Assembly: GCF_002355475.1 (NCBI RefSeq)
Contig: NZ_AP014862.1
Coordinates: forward strand, 3,596,001 to 3,660,000
DNA from: Pseudomonas furukawaii
Lineage (GTDB): Bacteria; Pseudomonadota; Gammaproteobacteria; Pseudomonadales; Pseudomonadaceae
DNA: 64,000 nt
Reading direction: 5' to 3'
Made by a program: the position numbers and the translations under genes. Below the pieces are notes generated by a model. The model saw nothing but the letters and a program-made list of their open reading frames with translations, did not search any database and had not been told where the DNA came from. Below are positions 35,419 to 43,081 of the stretch, in pieces. How positions within the stretch are numbered: the first letter of the stretch is position 1; every line of letters starts with the position of its first letter.

Positions 35419-35687
35419 GAAACGACCTCCTCTAGGCGATGGATGAGTGTTCCGCTTCTACCGCTATTCAGGAAACCGGAGGATCCGGCTTCGCGACACC
35501 CTGCGGTGCCGCCCCCCAGGGGCCCGCCGTGCAGACGCAACGCCACGCCCCGACCAGGTCCCGAGCGGACCCGGCCGCTGTTTCACTCGAAGAGTGAGAA
35601 TGCAGCTTCAATTTGCAGGGTAGCGCCCCGTTTGCCGGTCTGCCGAAAACCTGGACAAGTTGTCGCAAAAGCGGCGACCAGCGGCCC

Positions 35688-36632
35688 TCACCCCCCCGGC
35701 CGAGCCCCCCGTTGCCGACGGACGAAGTCGGCAACGCTGGCCAGCGCCCGGTCCGCCGCGTGCAGCACCCCGGCATGGGCCTGGAACACATGCCAGAGTC
35801 CCGGATACCGCTCCAGGCGTACCCAGCCACCGGCCTCCCTCACCCGCTCCGCCAGGCGCAGGCTGTCGTCCCGCAGGATTTCGTCCTCCGCCACCTGCAA
35901 CAGCAATGGCGGCAGGCCCGCCAGGTCGTCGAACAGCGGCGACAGGGCCGGATCGCGCCTATCCATGCCCGGCGGGCAATAGAGGTCGGCGGCCTGGGCC
36001 ACCCAGGCCGGGTTGATCAGTGGGTCCCCCGCCGATGGCGCGTGCAATGCCTCGCCGCTCATGTCGGTGACCGGCGAGAAGCACAGCACTCCCGCCGGCG
36101 ACGGCAAGCCCTGGCGGCGGGCCTCCAGCGCGCAGAGCAGGGCCAGGTTGCCGCCGGCCGAATCACCGCCGATGAAAAGGCGCGAGGCCGGGTGGCCGGC
36201 CGCCAGCAATTCGCGGTAGGCCGCCACGGCATCGTCACGGGCGGCGGGAAAGGGATGCTCCGGGGCCAGCCGGTAATCCAGCGCGCACACGGCGATGCCG
36301 GCGCCCTTGGCGAGGTGGCCGGCGATCGCCCGGTGCGTCGCCGGGGAGCCGGTCATGAAGGCGCCACCGTGCAGGTAAAGCAGCACCCCATCGGCGCCCT
36401 CCGGCGGCCGGTGCCACTCGCAGGGCCGGCCGCCCAGCCGCCCGGTTTCCCTCGCCAGGCCACGGGGCGCCAGGGTGCTTGCGGTCAGGCCGCGCAACAA
36501 AAGACGCTGCCAGGGCACCGGCGTCGGCGGCCGCATCAGCCCCCGGAACAGCAGCCGCAAGCTGACTCGCAGCACGGCCCGCAGCAGGGGCTGGCCAGGG
36601 TCGGGAGCGGTGAAATCAACGGGTGCATTCAT
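35688..36632 (-). CDS. HSL-type alpha/beta hydrolase (esterase)
   Basis: 314 residues from ATG 36632 (MNAPVDFTAPD), inside the end of the upstream monooxygenase gene (17-base overlap). The oxyanion motif HGGAFMTGS, nucleophile elbow GGDSAGGN and catalytic ends VAEDEILRDDS and GLWHVFQ mark a hormone-sensitive-lipase-type carboxylesterase. Coupled translation with a Baeyer-Villiger monooxygenase suggests that it hydrolyses the ester or lactone made by that enzyme. Longer in-frame starts upstream lie within the monooxygenase and are unlikely. Confidence 0.9.
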   Translation of the reverse strand: MNAPVDFTAPDPGQPLLRAVLRVSLRLLFRGLMRPPTPVPWQRLLLRGLTASTLAPRGLARETGRLGGRPCEWHRPPEGADGVLLYLHGGAFMTGSPATHRAIAGHLAKGAGIAVCALDYRLAPEHPFPAARDDAVAAYRELLAAGHPASRLFIGGDSAGGNLALLCALEARRQGLPSPAGVLCFSPVTDMSGEALHAPSAGDPLINPAWVAQAADLYCPPGMDRRDPALSPLFDDLAGLPPLLLQVAEDEILRDDSLRLAERVREAGGWVRLERYPGLWHVFQAHAGVLHAADRALASVADFVRRQRGARPGG

Positions 36633-38082
36633 AGCGGTCCAGCTCCAGTCGGCGGGTGAGTTGGCGATAGGTGAAGGTGAAACCGGGCCAGTTGGTGGTG
36701 TTGCGACCGTCGGCGGTCTTGTACCAGCTGGTGCAGCCCTGCTCCCAGACGGAATGGCGCACCTCTCGCTGCAGGCGCTGGTTGAAGCGGCGCTGTACCT
36801 CGGGCTTGAGGTCCAGGTAGCGAACCCCCTGGAGCGCGCGGATGCCGTCCAGCACATAGGGGAACTGGCTTTCCAGCATGTAGATGATCGAGTTGTGGCC
36901 CAGGTTGGTGTTGGGTCCGTAGAGCACGAACAGATTGGGGAAGCCGGTCACGCTGATGCCCAGATAGGCCTCTGCGCCTTCCCGCCAGGCCTCGTTCAGG
37001 TCGCGGCCAGCGAGGCCCCGGATCGTCATGGGCGCGAGGAAGTCCGTGGCGGTGAAGCCGGTGCCGAGGATGATGGCGTCCACCTCGATGCGCCGGCCAT
37101 CGCGGGTGATCACCGCGTCCGTCGTCACCTCGCGGATGCCGCCATCCTCCAGCGCCACATTGGGGCGCTCCAGGGCCGGGTAGAAATCGTTGGAAATCAG
37201 GATGCGCTTGCAGCCCAGCGGATAGTCCGGCACCAGCCGCCGGCGCAGCTCCGGGTCGGCGATGCCGCGTCGCAGGTGCCGCTCGAAGCGCCCCCGCATC
37301 AGGCTCATCAGCGACGGAAACACCGTGAACGCCAGGGCCCGCGATTCATGATGGATGTACGTGAGCAGCCGGTCGACCTTCTGCAGGACAGGCAGGCGCC
37401 GCATCAGCGCCAGCTCCCAGCTGCGGTAGGCGCGGTCCGGCTTGCGGATCACGTAGGGCGCCGAACGCTGGAACACCGTCAACCGCGCAACCTGCGGGGC
37501 GATCTGCGGCACGAACTGGATGGCGCTGGCCCCCGTGCCTATCACCGCCACGCGCTTGCCCGCCAGGTCGTACCGGTGGTTCCAGCGGGCCGAGTGGAAC
37601 AGCTCGCCCCGGAAGGTCTCCAGCCCCGGAATCGTCGGCCAGGCCGGGCGATTGAGCTGGCCGCAGGCACTCACCAGCGCCCGAGCGCGAAAGCGCTCCC
37701 CGGCGCGGCTATGCACCTCCCAGGTGCCGCTGGCCTCGTCGAACACCGCGCCTTCCACCTCGCAACCGAAGCGGATCTGCCGGCGCAGCCCGTACTTGGC
37801 GGCGCAGTGCCGCAGATAGGCGAGGATCTCCGCCTGGGGCGCGAACTTGCGTGACCAGTCGGCCTTGGGCTCGAAGGAAAAGGAATAGAGGTGGGAAGGC
37901 ACGTCGCAGGCTGCGCCGGGGTAACCGTTGTCACGCCAGGTGCCGCCGATCTCGTCGCCCTTCTCGAGGATCAGGAAATCCTCGATGCCGGCCTTGCGCA
38001 GCTGGATGGCCATACCGAGGCCACCGAAGCCGGCGCCGATGATCAGCACCCGCAGTGGGACCCCGTGGGAACTGTTCTGCAT
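36616..38082 (-). CDS. Flavin-dependent Baeyer-Villiger-type monooxygenase
   Basis: 488 residues from ATG 38082, chosen because GGGGG lies nine bases upstream; an ATG at 38091 would abut it. FAD site VLIIGAGFGGLG (residues 12-23), the Baeyer-Villiger fingerprint FRGELFHSARW (157-167), and the NADPH site VAVIGTGASAIQ (178-189) are in order. Such enzymes insert oxygen next to a ketone to give esters or lactones. The esterase gene overlaps its end, making a ketone-to-ester-to-acid pair. The ketone substrate is unknown. Confidence 0.92.
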   Translation of the reverse strand: MQNSSHGVPLRVLIIGAGFGGLGMAIQLRKAGIEDFLILEKGDEIGGTWRDNGYPGAACDVPSHLYSFSFEPKADWSRKFAPQAEILAYLRHCAAKYGLRRQIRFGCEVEGAVFDEASGTWEVHSRAGERFRARALVSACGQLNRPAWPTIPGLETFRGELFHSARWNHRYDLAGKRVAVIGTGASAIQFVPQIAPQVARLTVFQRSAPYVIRKPDRAYRSWELALMRRLPVLQKVDRLLTYIHHESRALAFTVFPSLMSLMRGRFERHLRRGIADPELRRRLVPDYPLGCKRILISNDFYPALERPNVALEDGGIREVTTDAVITRDGRRIEVDAIILGTGFTATDFLAPMTIRGLAGRDLNEAWREGAEAYLGISVTGFPNLFVLYGPNTNLGHNSIIYMLESQFPYVLDGIRALQGVRYLDLKPEVQRRFNQRLQREVRHSVWEQGCTSWYKTADGRNTTNWPGFTFTYRQLTRRLELDRYECTR

Positions 38083-38241
38083 TCTTATCATCCCCCGTCA
38101 TGCTGCGGGAGATGCTAGATCGACTGGCCTCGGGCGGGAATGGCCCAACGCGCCAGGGGAGCTCTTTTTTGGGACAGGCGTACCGCTTTTCGTGATCGGG
38201 GTAAGGGGAAGGCCCGGATCGACCTCCCCTGCGTCCCGGGC

Positions 38242-38520
38242 TCAGCGGCCGGCGCGGGACTCGCGGATATAGAAGCGGGCTTTCTGCGCCTTGTCGGTGC
38301 ACCCTTCGAAGGACTCGAACTGTTGCTCGGTCTTGGCGGCGGTCAGCAGGCTCAGTGCCTTGGAATAGCTCACGGCTCCGGAAAAGCCTTCGGCCTTCGC
38401 CATGTCCAGCTCCTGCCAGGCGGCATCCAGTTCGGACGCGCAACTGCTGCGGTAGGCCGTCTTGCCGGCGCACCCCACCAGAACGAGGGCCATCAGGGGC
38501 AGGCAGATCCAGGCTTTCAT
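38242..38520 (-). CDS. Small putative lipoprotein
   Basis: 92 residues with a lipoprotein signal: MKAWICLPLMALVLVGC, lipobox LVGC with Cys17, followed by AGKT. The +2 residue Ala favours the outer membrane. The mature part is helical and has two further cysteines (SSCASE, EGCTDK) that may pair. No family is recognised from the rest. It is a single gene. Confidence 0.75.
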   Translation of the reverse strand: MKAWICLPLMALVLVGCAGKTAYRSSCASELDAAWQELDMAKAEGFSGAVSYSKALSLLTAAKTEQQFESFEGCTDKAQKARFYIRESRAGR

Positions 38521-38705
38521 CGATAAACACTCCCGTTGTGAAAATGACCAGAGTCTAGTGCCTCGATAGACGCTCCGACAGCGGGAAGATTCAACTTCGT
38601 GGACGGATCGGCATCACGACGAAACGCCCTGGGACGGCCCTTTGCCGTCTTGGCGAGGCACCGGCGAGAGGCGTATCGTCAAAGCTTCTGCAAAAGGGGC
38701 TGCGG

Positions 38706-39731
38706 ATGAGCAAGCGTGTCGCACTGGTACTGGGTTCGGGGGGCGCACGGGGCTATGCCCATATCGGCGTCATCGAGGAAATCGAAGCACGGGGGTATGA
38801 AATCGCCTGCATCGCAGGCTGCTCCATGGGCGCGGTGGTGGGTGGCATCTACGCCGCCGGCAAGCTGCGCCAGTACCGCGAATGGACCGAAAGCCTGGAC
38901 TACCTCGACGTACTGCGCCTGCTGGACGTGAGCTTCCGTCTCGGCGCCATCCGCGGCGAAAAGGTCTTCGGGCGCATTCGCGACATCGTCGGCGAAATCA
39001 ATATCGAGGAACTGTCCATCCCCTACACGGCGGTGGCCACCGACCTCACCAACCAGCAGGAAATCTGGTTCCAGGAAGGCTGCCTGCACCAGGCCATGCG
39101 CGCCTCGGCGGCCATTCCCAGCCTCTTCACCCCCGTCGTCCAGGGCAGCCGCATGCTGGTGGACGGTGGCCTGCTCAACCCGCTGCCCATCATTCCCGTG
39201 GTGTCGAGCCACTGCGACCTCATCGTCGCGGTCAACCTCAACGCCACCAACCAGCGGGAATACCAGCTGCCGGTGATCGACCGGCCACCGGCCGTCAAAA
39301 GCCGCGTCGACCTGCTGATGAACTCCCTCAGCTCACGCCTGCCCTTCCGCAAACGCGGCAACGGCGAACCCCACGGCCTGCTCGACCCGGAAAGTCTGCC
39401 CGGCGGCAACCCCTGGCTGGAAGACGCGGCGCCGCAAATGCAGCAACCCGCCGCCGCCCCGGAAACCGACGGCGCCCCCCGCTCCGCCAGCGGCTCGGAA
39501 GTGATCGCCAACGTCGGCCCCGCCTCCCTGCTGGACCTGGTCAACCAGAGCTTCGAGGTCATGCAGACCTCCCTCGCCCAATACAAGATCGCCGGCTACC
39601 CGCCGGATATCCTCATCAACGTGCCCAAGCGCGTCTGCCGCTTCTTCGAGTTTTACAAGGCCCCGGAGCTGATTCAGCTGGGACGGCAGATTGCGCGGGA
39701 CACGCTGGAGCGGTTCGAGCAGGGGCGGTGA
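38706..39731 (+). CDS. Patatin-like phospholipase (RssA type)
   Basis: 341 residues with no signal peptide. The oxyanion loop GSGGARGYAHIGV is at 10-22, the nucleophile S40 lies in GCSMGA and the catalytic D153 in LVDGGLLNPLP, so the Ser-Asp dyad is complete. A proline- and alanine-rich insertion (about 225-260) separates the core from a C-terminal helical part. It is a cytoplasmic or membrane-associated lipid acyl hydrolase of unknown substrate. It is a single gene. Confidence 0.92.
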   Translation: MSKRVALVLGSGGARGYAHIGVIEEIEARGYEIACIAGCSMGAVVGGIYAAGKLRQYREWTESLDYLDVLRLLDVSFRLGAIRGEKVFGRIRDIVGEINIEELSIPYTAVATDLTNQQEIWFQEGCLHQAMRASAAIPSLFTPVVQGSRMLVDGGLLNPLPIIPVVSSHCDLIVAVNLNATNQREYQLPVIDRPPAVKSRVDLLMNSLSSRLPFRKRGNGEPHGLLDPESLPGGNPWLEDAAPQMQQPAAAPETDGAPRSASGSEVIANVGPASLLDLVNQSFEVMQTSLAQYKIAGYPPDILINVPKRVCRFFEFYKAPELIQLGRQIARDTLERFEQGR

Positions 39732-39752
39732 ACAAGTAATCGAAAAGTCAGA

Positions 39753-40178
39753 TCAGCCAGCGGCCCAATCCTCTACGAGAAGACCAGGCACACGCAGAAA
39801 CTCCCGTGTGTTGTTGGTGACAACAATGCAGCCGGTGGAGAGTGCGTGCCCTGCAATTCCGGTGTCGTTCGGGCCGATCGGCGTGCCTGCCTTCAGCAAC
39901 TGGGCCATCAAGTTCGCAGAGGCCTCAACGGCCGTATCGTTCCAGGGCAGAATTTCGTCCAGGCGCTGCACCAGGGCATCGATCCAGGCCGTCAACGCCT
40001 TGGGCGCGCGAGGCGAGGCGGCGCCGTAGCGAAGCTCGGCGTAGGTGATGGCCGAAATCACCAACCGATTGCCGGCAGCGGCAGCGCACTGCAGACGCTC
40101 CAACACCTGCGGCGGGTTCTTCCGGATGATGAACGAGCAGATATTCGTATCCAGCATATAGGTCACGACAGTCGGCAT
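39753..40178 (-). CDS. vapC: VapC-type PIN-domain toxin
   Basis: 141 residues. The acidic metal-binding residues are D10 (MLDTNICSF), E48 (TYAELRYG) and D105 (GPNDTGIAGHA), with the family motif TNNTREF at 121-127. PIN-domain VapC toxins are ribonucleases that often cut initiator tRNA. The ATG at 40178 lies six bases after the vapB stop; M8 (40157) is an alternative start close to the usual N-terminus. It forms an antitoxin-first operon with vapB. Confidence 0.93.
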   Translation of the reverse strand: MPTVVTYMLDTNICSFIIRKNPPQVLERLQCAAAAGNRLVISAITYAELRYGAASPRAPKALTAWIDALVQRLDEILPWNDTAVEASANLMAQLLKAGTPIGPNDTGIAGHALSTGCIVVTNNTREFLRVPGLLVEDWAAG

Positions 40179-40184
40179 CCCGGG

Positions 40185-40433
40185 TCAATCCTCGCGTTCA
40201 GAGAAGTCGACCCGGCCTGGCTCGATGACCGCAGGACGATCCGCCAGGAAGTCCGCCTCGATGGGCTCCATCGTCGCCAGGCTGCTCCAGGAGGGGCGCG
40301 ACGGCCGCAGCGTCAGCGTGTCGCCTTCACGGGTCACGATCAACTCGGTCACGCCGTGGAACTCCATGTCCCGGGGGATTCGAATGGCCTGATTCCGACC
40401 ATTGCGGAACAACGAAACAGTGATAGTGGCCAT
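40185..40433 (-). CDS. vapB: VapB-type AbrB-fold antitoxin
   Basis: 82 residues with a very good ribosome binding site (GAGGAGG). The N-terminal swapped-hairpin domain reads SLFRNGRNQAIRIPRDMEF, typical of VapB antitoxins, followed by an acidic and flexible toxin-binding tail. It would neutralise VapC and, with it, repress the operon through the candidate operator 50 bases upstream. Confidence 0.92.
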   Translation of the reverse strand: MATITVSLFRNGRNQAIRIPRDMEFHGVTELIVTREGDTLTLRPSRPSWSSLATMEPIEADFLADRPAVIEPGRVDFSERED

Positions 40434-40482
40434 GGTTAGCCTCCTCGTTTCAAATCGAATAATCCTCAGCGCTCAAGATTAG

Positions 40483-40500
40483 CATATGCCAAGCATATGT
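40483..40500. promoter_or_regulatory. Repeated GCATATG half-sites, candidate VapBC operator
   Basis: GCATATG-CCAA-GCATATG, with the palindromic core CATATG twice, one helical turn apart, 50-67 bases upstream of the vapB start. VapB-VapC complexes commonly bind such paired short repeats to repress their own operon. No other use is apparent. Confidence 0.4.
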
Positions 40501-40602
40501 TTCGACGCAGCGAGCCTGGGACCTTTCGACGCGGCGGCTGGACCTCAGTTACCCCCCCCCTGCTGGGGCACGATCTCCCTCGTGCCCCCTCATCACCCCA
40601 GC

Positions 40603-41532
40603 TCACAAAGCCTTCATTTCAGCGATATCACGCACCACCTGATCTGCGGAGTGGTCGAACATTGCCTGCTCCTGGGCATCCAGAGGCAACTCGATCACCC
40701 GCACAATCCCTTCCTCGGCCAGCACACAGGGGACACCCATCGCAATATCCGTCCGCCCGTACTCGCCCTCGAGAATCGCCACCGCCGGCAAGATGCGGTT
40801 ACGCCCATTGGCGATGGCATCCACCATCTGCGCGATGGCCACGCCCGGGGCATCGCAGGCGCTTCCCAGCTTCTTCAATCCCAGAATCTCGCCGCCACCC
40901 TGACGTGTGCGCTCCACGATCCGCTCTATCTGCTGGCTGGACAGGAAGTGGGACAGCGGCACCGAACCGACCGTGCAGTAGCGCATCAGCGGCACCATGC
41001 TGTCGCCATGCCCGCCCAGCACCAGCGCCGAGATATCCCGAGCGGAAAACCCTGTCTCCTCGGCGATGAAACACTTCATGCGTGCTGTATCCAGCACCCC
41101 CGCCTGCCCGAACACCCTGTCGCGCCCCAGCTCACTGAGGCACCAGGCCCGATAGGTCAGTACGTCGACCGGGTTCGACACCACCAGCACCGTCGCCGCC
41201 GGGGCATGACGATTGATGTCCCGCATGATGCTGTCGAGAATTGGCAGATTGATACTCAATACATCCTGGCGCGACTGGCCCGGCTTGCGGGGCACACCCG
41301 CCGTAATCACCACCAGCTCGGAGTCCTGCAGCAACTCGGCATTGCCCCCGCCACAAACCCGGGTATCGGAGCCTGACTCAACGGCCGCCTGCCAGACGTC
41401 CAGCGCCTTGCCCTTTGCCAGCTCACCCTGCACATCGATCATCACCAACTCACGACAGAGCTCTTCCCGGGCGATGATCTGGGCTGCCGCCTCACCCACC
41501 ATTCCGACACCCACGATCGATAGCTTTTTCAT
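40603..41532 (-). CDS. mdh: NAD-dependent malate dehydrogenase (LDH-like type)
   Basis: 309 residues from ATG 41532. NAD site VGVGMVGEA near the start; specificity-loop R82 in GVPRKPGQSR, which selects malate over lactate, with R88; SNPVDVLTY; D148 and R151; catalytic H175 in GGHGDSMVPL. It converts malate to oxaloacetate in the cytoplasm. Many Pseudomonas rely on the membrane malate:quinone oxidoreductase and lack this enzyme, so its presence is notable. It is a single gene with no TCA neighbours. Confidence 0.92.
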   Translation of the reverse strand: MKKLSIVGVGMVGEAAAQIIAREELCRELVMIDVQGELAKGKALDVWQAAVESGSDTRVCGGGNAELLQDSELVVITAGVPRKPGQSRQDVLSINLPILDSIMRDINRHAPAATVLVVSNPVDVLTYRAWCLSELGRDRVFGQAGVLDTARMKCFIAEETGFSARDISALVLGGHGDSMVPLMRYCTVGSVPLSHFLSSQQIERIVERTRQGGGEILGLKKLGSACDAPGVAIAQMVDAIANGRNRILPAVAILEGEYGRTDIAMGVPCVLAEEGIVRVIELPLDAQEQAMFDHSADQVVRDIAEMKAL

Positions 41533-41718
41533 CTCACACCTCACACCATCCCGCGGCGCGTGCCACCCGCAGCACGTCTACCCTTGCAGGACAGTATTGC
41601 CCGCTGACGCAGAACGACCACCCGAAGGTGGCGAAAGGTATCGCTGATGGGCAGTCGGCCAGGTCCGGAGCGGCCATCCATGCGGGCAGCTAGACTGTCG
41701 CCAGGCCAGTGGATTTGG

Positions 41719-41759
41719 TTGACGTGGATCAAGCGCCCCGGAGCTGCTGGCGCTAATGT
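41719..41759 (+). promoter_or_regulatory. ANR/FNR-type box with class II promoter spacing
   Basis: TTGAC-GTGG-ATCAA at 41719-41732 differs from the ANR/FNR consensus TTGAT-N4-ATCAA at one base. A TAATGT hexamer at 41754-41759 is a possible -10. The implied start near 41766 places the box centre at about -41, the class II activator position. It lies 57 bases before the first gene of the copper cluster. Confidence 0.55.
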
Positions 41760-41788
41760 CGAGCTAATTTTCATGACGGGCTGAGCAG

Positions 41789-42181
41789 ATGATCTGGTTC
41801 CGGAGCCATCAACGCGCGCTGCTCCGCATGGCCCTGGTGCTGTGGGCGCTGGCGTTCGGGGTTGCGGTAAGCCATGGCTGCCTGTCCTATCCCGTGCATG
41901 ACCTCGCGCTGGCTCACGCGGACATTCCGACCAGCCTGCATGATTCGGCGCACCAGCTTCATGCCAGTGGCTGCCTGCAATTCTGCGAAGACAGCGCGTC
42001 AGCACTCAATCCGGCGCCTAGCCATCTTCTACTCGAACAGGCCTTCTGGGGCGCGCTGCTTGCGCTTCCCTTCCTCTTCCTGACAGCCGTCATCCCCATG
42101 CGCTTCGGCGCACTCGCCATTCGCCTGCCAGCGCCTCCACGGCCACCGGCACGTCTGAGCTTCGTCCGCTTCAACGATTGA
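41789..42181 (+). CDS. Hypothetical membrane protein at the head of the copper cluster
   Basis: 130 residues with two hydrophobic segments (about 12-30 and 85-106). Between them lies a likely extracytoplasmic loop with His and Cys residues (HDLALAHAD, HDSAHQLHASGCLQFCED) that could bind copper. The end is basic and proline-rich (RLPAPPRPPARL). I do not recognise a family, but proteins of this build often open copper-resistance clusters in Pseudomonas. The start at 41789 has only a weak binding site. Confidence 0.6.
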   Translation: MIWFRSHQRALLRMALVLWALAFGVAVSHGCLSYPVHDLALAHADIPTSLHDSAHQLHASGCLQFCEDSASALNPAPSHLLLEQAFWGALLALPFLFLTAVIPMRFGALAIRLPAPPRPPARLSFVRFND

Positions 42182-42284
42182 CCCTCCATTCGTGCGCCCG
42201 GACTTTCGGACGCCGTCTTGCTGCGCCTGCTCGACGCCGGCGTTGCCCGATTCATCTCACCCCTTGAAACAACCGGAGATCGCC

Positions 42285-42755
42285 ATGCAAATGCCCATCA
42301 AATCGTTCGTCGCCGCACTGCTGATCAGTAGTCCACTGCTCGCCGCGGCCGTCGAGGAACATCATCCCGACCAGGCCCCGGCGCAAGCCGCGAGCCAGTC
42401 GGCCCCCGTCCAGACCGAGGCCCAGAACCAGGCCCGGGAAAAGGCGATAGCCGAGCAAGTGGAAAAGATGCAGGCCATTCACGACAGGATCGCTGCTGCC
42501 AAGACCCCGGAGGAGCGCCAGGCGGCCATGCGCGAGGGCATGCAGGCGATGAAGGACGGCCTCGGCATGATGCAGAGCGGCTGCCCCGGGCAGGGCATGG
42601 GAGGGCGTATGGGAATGATGGACTCGAAAATGATGGAGATGATGATGCAGATGATGGGCCAGCAGGCCGGCATGATGGGGCCGCAGTCGGGCATGCAGGG
42701 CATGCCTATGCCGGCACCTGCGGAGCAGCCGCCCCAGAAGCCCGCCCAACAGTGA
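42285..42755 (+). CDS. Methionine-rich periplasmic protein, probable copper binder
   Basis: 156 residues from ATG 42285 (CCGGAG upstream) with a signal peptide (cleavage about residue 21, SPLLAAA). A charged, Gln-rich helical region (35-100) precedes a Met-rich region (about 95-145) with MGMM, MMEMMMQMM and GMQGMPMP clusters, then a proline-rich end. Met clusters bind Cu(I) in CopA/CopC-like and PcoE-like proteins. It probably buffers copper in the periplasm. The gene lies in the copper cluster. Confidence 0.72.
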   Translation: MQMPIKSFVAALLISSPLLAAAVEEHHPDQAPAQAASQSAPVQTEAQNQAREKAIAEQVEKMQAIHDRIAAAKTPEERQAAMREGMQAMKDGLGMMQSGCPGQGMGGRMGMMDSKMMEMMMQMMGQQAGMMGPQSGMQGMPMPAPAEQPPQKPAQQ

Positions 42756-42829
42756 TTTGCCGAGACCCGCTGCTGGCCTTGTGAACGGCCGGCAGCGGGA
42801 CATCCCGCCTCCGCTCCTGGAGAAAGCTC

Positions 42830-43078
42830 ATGAACGCGTCGGATCCATCCCACCCGCAGCCACCCTTCTGGCGCAGCACACCCGGCATCGCCACAGGCAT
42901 GTTGCTGGTCATCGCCCTGTTCTACCTGGCCCGAGAGCATTACGGCCATGTCTCGCTGTTATTGCCCTACGCCATCTTGCTGCTGTGCCCGCTGATGCAC
43001 CTGCTTGGCCATCATCGCGGTGGCCACGGCCGTCATGGTGAGACCGACGACACCACCAAGGGCGGCAGGAGCGGCTGA
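42830..43078 (+). CDS. DUF2933-like small membrane protein
   Basis: 82 residues with two close transmembrane segments (about 22-36 and 42-58) and a His-rich tail (HLLGHHRGGHGRHG). The arrangement and C-terminal CPLMHLLGHH block are typical of DUF2933 proteins found with copper ATPases. It may bind metal at the membrane; function is unknown. TGGAGAAAG precedes the ATG, and the copA gene follows after three bases. Confidence 0.75.
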   Translation: MNASDPSHPQPPFWRSTPGIATGMLLVIALFYLAREHYGHVSLLLPYAILLLCPLMHLLGHHRGGHGRHGETDDTTKGGRSG

Positions 43079-43081
43079 CTC

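Noticed and set aside
40450-40480. Clear sigma-70 promoter for vapBC
   Set aside because: TTGGCA and TTGAGC hexamers are present but neither has a -10 at an acceptable distance; only the repeated half-sites were reported.
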